Shown in pieces: positions 59,068 to 64,000 of a DNA stretch of 64,000 nt. The notes under the pieces were generated by a model. The model saw nothing but the letters and a program-made list of their open reading frames with translations, did no database searches and had not been told where the DNA came from. The DNA comes from Dactylonectria macrodidyma (Eukaryota > Ascomycota > Sordariomycetes > Hypocreales > Nectriaceae). The stretch lies in NCBI GenBank assembly GCA_020744425.1, contig JAGMUV010000004.1, positions 3,596,001-3,660,000 on the forward strand, in the 5' to 3' direction. The stretch's first letter is position 1. Each line of letters starts with the position of its first letter. Made by a program: the position numbers and the translations under genes.

Positions 59068-62000
59068 TTATTCCTCCCATCGGTAGACACTGTCGCCATG
59101 GAGTACCCGGTGCCGCCGACTTCCAGGGCTGACAGAGTTGCGGTGTCTAGGCTGCATGCGCTCCATCAGTCGCTGTCGCTGGGCCTCCTCCTCCGCCTCT
59201 TGCTTCTCCCTCTCCTTTCGAGCGAGCTGGCGATCCTTCTGCTCTTTGTTCTCTTTGTCTATGTTCGGTTGACGCACAGCATCTATAAGCGCTGTCTCGC
59301 GGTCAGTGACCTCGACTAAAGGCCGGTGATTGGCGGAAGGACCCTCGGGCGTAGAAGAAAAAGGTACGGTAGGGCGGCTGTTAATCACAGCATTGGCCTC
59401 GGCAATACGAGCCCGAAGTCGGTCTTGTCTGGCTCTTCGTTCCCTCTCCTCCTCCCGGTGCATATACCGTCGGTAATCCCCCTCTTCGTCTACACTGCGA
59501 GTAGAGCGAGGTATGTCAGAGGAAGGCCGGGGATGCCTCGACTCCTCGTTTAAGCTGCGGGTAGAGCGAGGTATATCAGAGTTGGGCCGGGGATGCCTCG
59601 ACAGGGGATTGCCAACAATTTCGATCTCCACGCGACGATCGCCGCGAGGTCGCTCATCAACAATTACTGGTCGTACTGGCCGTAGTCGAGTTGAGTTTGA
59701 GTCATATGGATTGGCGTTTGGAGCGGTGTTGGGAGCGAAGTAGGTCCAAGGCGGCGTGCGAGGAGTAGGCGGGTTATCGACTATAATGGTACGTTCATGG
59801 CCAGCGTATAGTCGAGGGCCTCGGCGTCGGTTCGAATCCTGCACCTTATTTCCATTGACATAGATACTTGATGGCTGCCTAATCCTTTTGTTTGAGGAGC
59901 GAGCCGCCTTATCAGTGCTAGGACGACGTCCAGCCTCCGAGACTTCATCTTCAACATCGGCCTCGAAGGGATCATCTAGGTCAAGATTATCTTGCCAACC
60001 TCGTCGCGGGGTCGCGGCGGCAATGCTATCTCCAGCAGTCGCATTTTGTGGGGGATGGCCGCTCCTGCGCGCCTCGAATGCCATCGGGACACTCGCGGAT
60101 CCCAAGTCGTGCTGGTGAGCCTGGCTATCACTGGGTCTACCGGCATAGCTCCAAGCCAGAGGGGCTGATGCTGATCCTTGGTCATCGAAAGATGCACCTG
60201 GCGTCGGAGGTATTTGGCCGGCAGAGTCGGTGTCCCTGCGGGAAGGGTTCAGTGAATCCGAGCCACCGGAGGTATAAAAGAAAGTCGGAGATTGGATGGC
60301 TTCTTTGACTAGGCGGCGCCCGTGGTCCAAATCCACAGCCTTTTGTCCATTGACGTAGATACCCGATGACTGCTTCTGCTTCTTGTTTGAGGACTGGCCT
60401 GGCTCTTCAGTACTCAAAAGCGCACCTGGCGGCTGATGTGTTTGGCTGGCAGAGTTACTCCCTCCGCTGGAAGGGTTGAATGAGTCCAAACCGCCAGGAA
60501 TGTTAACAGAAGCGGTCGGATGGGGTTCCGTGACTGGGCGAGCTTGTTTCACCGGATCAACGAGCGTTTCAGGCTCTAGGTCCTTGTTTTTCTCCCGGGA
60601 GCTAACCTCGGCGTCGTACGCAATATTATTTTTGTCTTGATCGTCGTTTTTCTCGCCATGGCTGGCCCTCTCCCATGCTGCATTGCCATCCTCATCGATT
60701 GAATTGCCGCCTTCATTGACAACCAGAACGTCTTGTTCAGTAGCAGTAGCTTCGGCATCAGTAGCTTCGGCATCAGCAGCTTCAGCATTGACGAGCCGTT
60801 GCGCGGCTGCCTTATCAACCTCGCCCTGGCCGGATGCCTCGTTCACGGGGGCTTTCGATGAACTGGCCACCTCCTGGTCCGTTGGGAGATCAGAGCCGCT
60901 GTCTTTACCATTATCGATAACCTCTATTCTGCCCTTTTGTAGTTGTAACATCGACTGAAGGATCGGGTCGTCCTCAAGATTCCCGGACGATTCTTTGAAA
61001 ACCATAGTATCAAAAAACACACTGGCAACCCGGGCGTCGTTGTCGTTTAGATCTAACTGAAGGTGAACATCTCCTAGAAAGTTCAATGAAATGCCTTCGG
61101 TCAGCTCCCAGAAGCGTTCTGCGCCAGATTGAATCATGTGCTCTTCCTCTTCTTCCATTTCCTTGACCGTACTCCTACTTCGCGGCCGCGACCCGTCAAT
61201 GCTGTTGTTTTCACTTCCAGCATCATCTGGGACTTCGTCTTGATAGCTTGGAAGTGATTTGAGAGCCAGGGACCTTAGATGTCCGGCGAGGTGATCTTCA
61301 AGACGGCCCTCAACCTCGGATTCTTCTCTCCCACACAGGGGACATGATGTGAACAACTTGCCCGTCTTGCGACTGTTTCTGTTTGCCACCATGCGCAGTT
61401 GCTTGTCGCTAAGCTTGGTGTTGTGGACCTCCCGCATGTGTTGCATGTATTCCTCGAGGGTAGAGAATGGGCCCATCTCGCGGTGAGATGAGCAGCGCCA
61501 AATCTTTGCGTGTTGGTGCAAATGACCAAGCCATTCATCACTGTGAGTATATAGAACGTCCGGTTCATCGCAGTCCTCAAAGAGACACACGTAAGGGTCT
61601 AGGTCATTCTTGACGTGATTTCTAGAGACCTGATTAGCACGCTCGTCATATGGCAAGGATTAGGAAACTACAATACTCACTGCCACTTTCGTTCATCAAA
61701 GACCTCCGCGGCTGGAAGAGCATATAGACAATATGGGCAGGTGATCTCTCCTATTGCTTGGAGGTCGGATTTCAGCAGCTCCTGGAGCTTTGGATCCGCG
61801 GTCGTCCTCGCTCCATCCCCAATTGTCTCGGAAAACTCAGCTATTCGCCGGCTTTTGAGCTGTTCATACCTTCGTTTGGCAGCAAAGCCGGGGGCGGGTG
61901 GGTAAATTAGGGCTTGGTGTTTGCCAGAGGCGATGGTCCTGCTTGCAGAAACGATGGATGGACTTGAAGAGACCATTTTGAACTTCTCGGGGGCTAAAGT

Positions 62001-62879
62001 TGTTGCGCTTCTGACCTGCGAGGGCGCTACTGTGGTTACGGGCTTCTCAGCAGGGCTTTTGTCGTTATCCAGGTTTGGCTTGGCTTGCGCTGAAGGTACT
62101 GCTCCTGACTGAGCGTCTGGTAATGTGATAGAAGCCTGGGAAATGGTGTTTTCAGACCGGATTGAAGTGTTGCCTTGGCGATGCCTCCTGTACAAAATTC
62201 GTTTTCGTCGAAGAAGCATTGCTTGAGCAAGCCTTTTCCGGATAGTTTCGCTAATACCCGGGAACCAGTCGCCAGTGTGATGTTCAAAATGGCTGATCAG
62301 GAGTGGCTCGACGTCCCTGTCCTCGTCATCTTTGATTTGGAAATCGCTCGCTTTGAGAACTTGAGTTTCTTTGCTGGCCCGACGAATTGTGTTCGAGATC
62401 TTATTGAGACCAGTGATCTCAGTGGCGATGTTAAGAAAGGATTGTCCCAGCCTATCGTTCACGACGCTAGAGGCATCTATTTTCGAAGATTCTGCCAGCG
62501 TAGCCAGGGCATTCGAGCCTATAAACGTCAGCCAAATTTGTTCGAGACTAGAGGATAGAGACCAAGGCAGGACAAGCCGAAAGTGAAACCCACAGGTCTG
62601 AACGCGGTAGTTCAGGGACTCCAGCAAACCAGTCACGACACTCTGAACTTCTGACGCGAATCGTAGACGATGATCCATGGACGCTGACCCTGGAGCAAAC
62701 ACTCCAATGCTAGTAGCCCAGCTAGAGAATCTCGCAAGTTGGTCCTCCACCATAGACAGCTCCCGCGGATGGACTGAAGACGCCCGGAAGAGGCATTGCT
62801 GGAAAGATTCCAGGCACTGGTTGGCCGAGGCGGCCACGGTCGGCCCTTTGAGCTCTGGACTGCGGTCCGAGTCCACCAT
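59068..62879 (-). CDS. Large AcuF-like C2H2 zinc-finger protein
   Basis: Minus-strand exons 62879-61681 and 61621-59068 give 1250 aa. The first about 380 residues include a helical domain (SANQCLESFQQCLFRASSVH...) typical of the N-terminus of fungal 'oxidoreductase acuF-like C2H2' proteins. A Cys pair ITCPYCLYALPAAEV near 385 is followed across the intron by YVCLFEDCDEPDVLYTHSDE and WLGHLHQHAKIWRC. Another finger-like unit is TSCPLCGREESEVEGRLEDH plus LAGHL. The rest is long, acidic and low-complexity, with a Lys/Glu/Gln-rich coiled segment near residues 1180-1220. A 20-aa unit (SRHPRPxSDIPRSTRSxxEE) occurs twice, and 'SIYVNG' segments recur. The family is usually annotated as signalling or regulatory; the molecular function is unknown. 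Confidence 0.88.
59501..59605. repeat. 60-bp tandem repeat in the C2H2 gene
   Basis: GTAGAGCGAGGTAT starts at 59501 and again at 59561, followed in each unit by GGCCGGGGATGCCTCGAC. The period is 60 bp (20 codons), so the reading frame is kept. Confidence 0.75.
60746..60790. repeat. 15-bp tandem repeat in the C2H2 gene
   Basis: Two identical units GTAGCTTCGGCATCA (60746-60760 and 60761-60775) and a third diverged unit to 60790 encode an Ala/Asp/Glu/Thr repeat on the minus strand. Confidence 0.8.
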
Positions 62880-63526
62880 AGTGATCAGCCTGCAGCCTCA
62901 GGATTGTAGATGGAACTTAGAACGATCTTGCTCGCGGCGACTTAGCGCATCGGCGCCACAGTCTGGCGGCCAGGCTTGTATTGCTAGCCAGAGAATGTTG
63001 GGATACGGATCGTGCCTCAGTAAGCGTGCCTTTAGCAGCACTCTAATGCCAGTAACAGCCTTATCGCATTGATTGTTGTCGTAAATGCGGGGCACGATCA
63101 GGCAACAAGACAAGAGGCGAATCTAGAGGGCTTTATGATTGGTGAGCTCAACGAGGGCGACACTAACAAATCCTAACTAGTCCTGCTAGAAGTTGCTGTA
63201 AATAAACCGCTAGAATAGCCCATATGGTATAACTAAAGGTTTGCAAAGTCTAGCAAGCTTTGAAGTCTCAGCGACAACCCCCTAGGAGATTTCCAATTGG
63301 ACTCTTTGCCGTCCGGTGTTGATCGCTCCTGCGTATCTGTTATTGCGCGGTATTATACTGTTGCCAGGACTCGGCTTATGCCCCACCTCGACTCAGCCGC
63401 ACCTGCCATGTTCTCCTCTCAAGTTCACCCTCATGCGAGAACCCGCCGATGATACTATAAGTCCTCTGGCTAGCCCCGGCGTGGCTATCAGAGTTTCTAA
63501 CAGGCATATAGCTGAAGGCTGGCGAG
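62880..63526. other. Divergent promoter region at the right end
   Basis: Lies between the start of the minus-strand C2H2 gene and the plus-strand gene that runs off the window, so it probably serves both. No other gene is supported. Confidence 0.4.
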
Positions 63527-64000
63527 ATGGCCATATCCTCGGCCGCGAAAGACGGGGGCGGGAACGAAGACCTGCTCCTCGACACGGTCGGAACAGTCCT
63601 GCAGATGGCCAAAATAGCTCGAATCAACGAGACCAACGAAGAGGCCAAGGTCTTTTATAGTCACCTGAGCTTACACTGCTTCAGGCTACAAGAACACTTG
63701 ACGCGCTCGCGGCAGGCTTTGTCTCACCTCAATGGGGAACTGGTCGCTCAGGCTCTGGGCCACCTCGGATCCTTAGTTCCCGAGAGTGGTCTTCATGAAC
63801 TCCCGACATATCCTGTCACGCTAGAGTTCCGGCTCAAGATGCTTTACCTCTACTGGGACGAGGCGAGAAGGCGGCATGACGAGGCAGAACTCGAATTCAT
63901 CCGCCGGTGGTTGAGGCCGGGGGTTTCCGAAGAACAGAGACACGAGGTGGACAAGGCGCTAGAAATTTGTGCGGACAAGCTTGACAAGCAACAGCCCGAG
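63527..64000 (+). CDS. Partial gene, unrecognised, runs off the window
   Basis: The ATG at 63527 opens 158 codons without a stop up to the window edge; a TAG 18 bp upstream in the same frame fixes this as the first possible Met. The visible protein starts MAISSAAKDGGGNEDLLLDT and is predicted helical and charged (RINETNEEAKVFYSHLSLHC, EFRLKMLYLYWDEARRRHDE, EEQRHEVDKALEICADKL). No signal peptide or domain is recognised. The TVGTVLQMAKIARINETNEEA segment followed by helices is reminiscent of N-terminal helical domains of fungal signalling proteins, but that is weak. The 3' part lies outside the window. Confidence 0.6.
   Translation, partial: MAISSAAKDGGGNEDLLLDTVGTVLQMAKIARINETNEEAKVFYSHLSLHCFRLQEHLTRSRQALSHLNGELVAQALGHLGSLVPESGLHELPTYPVTLEFRLKMLYLYWDEARRRHDEAELEFIRRWLRPGVSEEQRHEVDKALEICADKLDKQQPE

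Noticed and set aside
59826..59846. GGTTCGAATCC, resembling a tRNA T-loop
   Set aside because: It lies inside the C2H2 coding exon, and no acceptor stem, D-loop or anticodon stem could be built around it. A similar GTTCGAATCC at 1433 is also in coding sequence.

Overview
This is a nuclear segment of a filamentous ascomycete, most likely a Sordariomycete and perhaps Hypocreales. That is an inference from the short 44-110 nt GT-AG introns with CTAAC/CTGAC-like branch sites, and from the gene families: Zn2Cys6 and AcuF-like C2H2 regulators, RTA1, CYP68-like P450, GH11-CBM1 xylanase and a fungal F-box family. Exon boundaries were deduced by hand from reading frame, splice signals and family conservation. 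No RNA evidence was available.

Layout. 0.6-2.5 kb (+): triplicated Cys-rich secreted/membrane protein. 3.5-9.8 kb (+): nuclear-basket protein MLP1/TPR. 10.4-12.9 kb (+): ribosome-biogenesis helicase MAK5. 13.1-14.9 kb (-): P450. 16.2-18.8 kb (+): decayed, intron-rich adenylosuccinate synthetase copy. 19.3-20.4 kb (-): RTA1-like membrane protein. 21.1-22.6 kb (+): Zn2Cys6 regulator, tail to tail with an Artemis/SNM1-type nuclease (22.6-25.0 kb, -). 25.5-26.0 kb: probable small membrane-protein relic. 26.2-27.2 kb (-): GH11 xylanase with a CBM1. 28.1-29.0 kb (-): two hypothetical ORFs. 31.4-33.1 kb (-): F-box gene broken by two stops and a frameshift.

33,291-38,267 is a complete 4,977-bp DNA transposon. 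It has perfect 35-bp terminal inverted repeats, a 5-bp GCACC target duplication and three genes: a DUF3716-like Cys-cluster protein, a DD47E integrase-fold transposase and a protein of unknown function. It is enriched in the palindrome CGTACG. This is the best candidate for a little-described system here.

39.2-40.3 kb (-): GNAT acetyltransferase. 41.3-41.9 kb (-): macro-domain protein of the POA1 type. A 6.9-kb gene-free stretch follows. 48.8-51.4 kb (+): sulfate permease. 54.7-55.9 kb (+): TauD/JLP1-like sulfonate dioxygenase. 56.5-58.5 kb (+): MFS transporter with an apparent in-frame stop. 59.1-62.9 kb (-): AcuF-like C2H2 protein. 63.5 kb to the edge (+): start of an unrecognised gene.

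Working together: the sulfate permease and sulfonate dioxygenase, 3.3 kb apart, fit sulfur acquisition. MLP1 and MAK5 are housekeeping nuclear genes. The 25-40 kb interval is accessory-like, with the xylanase, hypothetical genes, two pseudogenes and a transposon.
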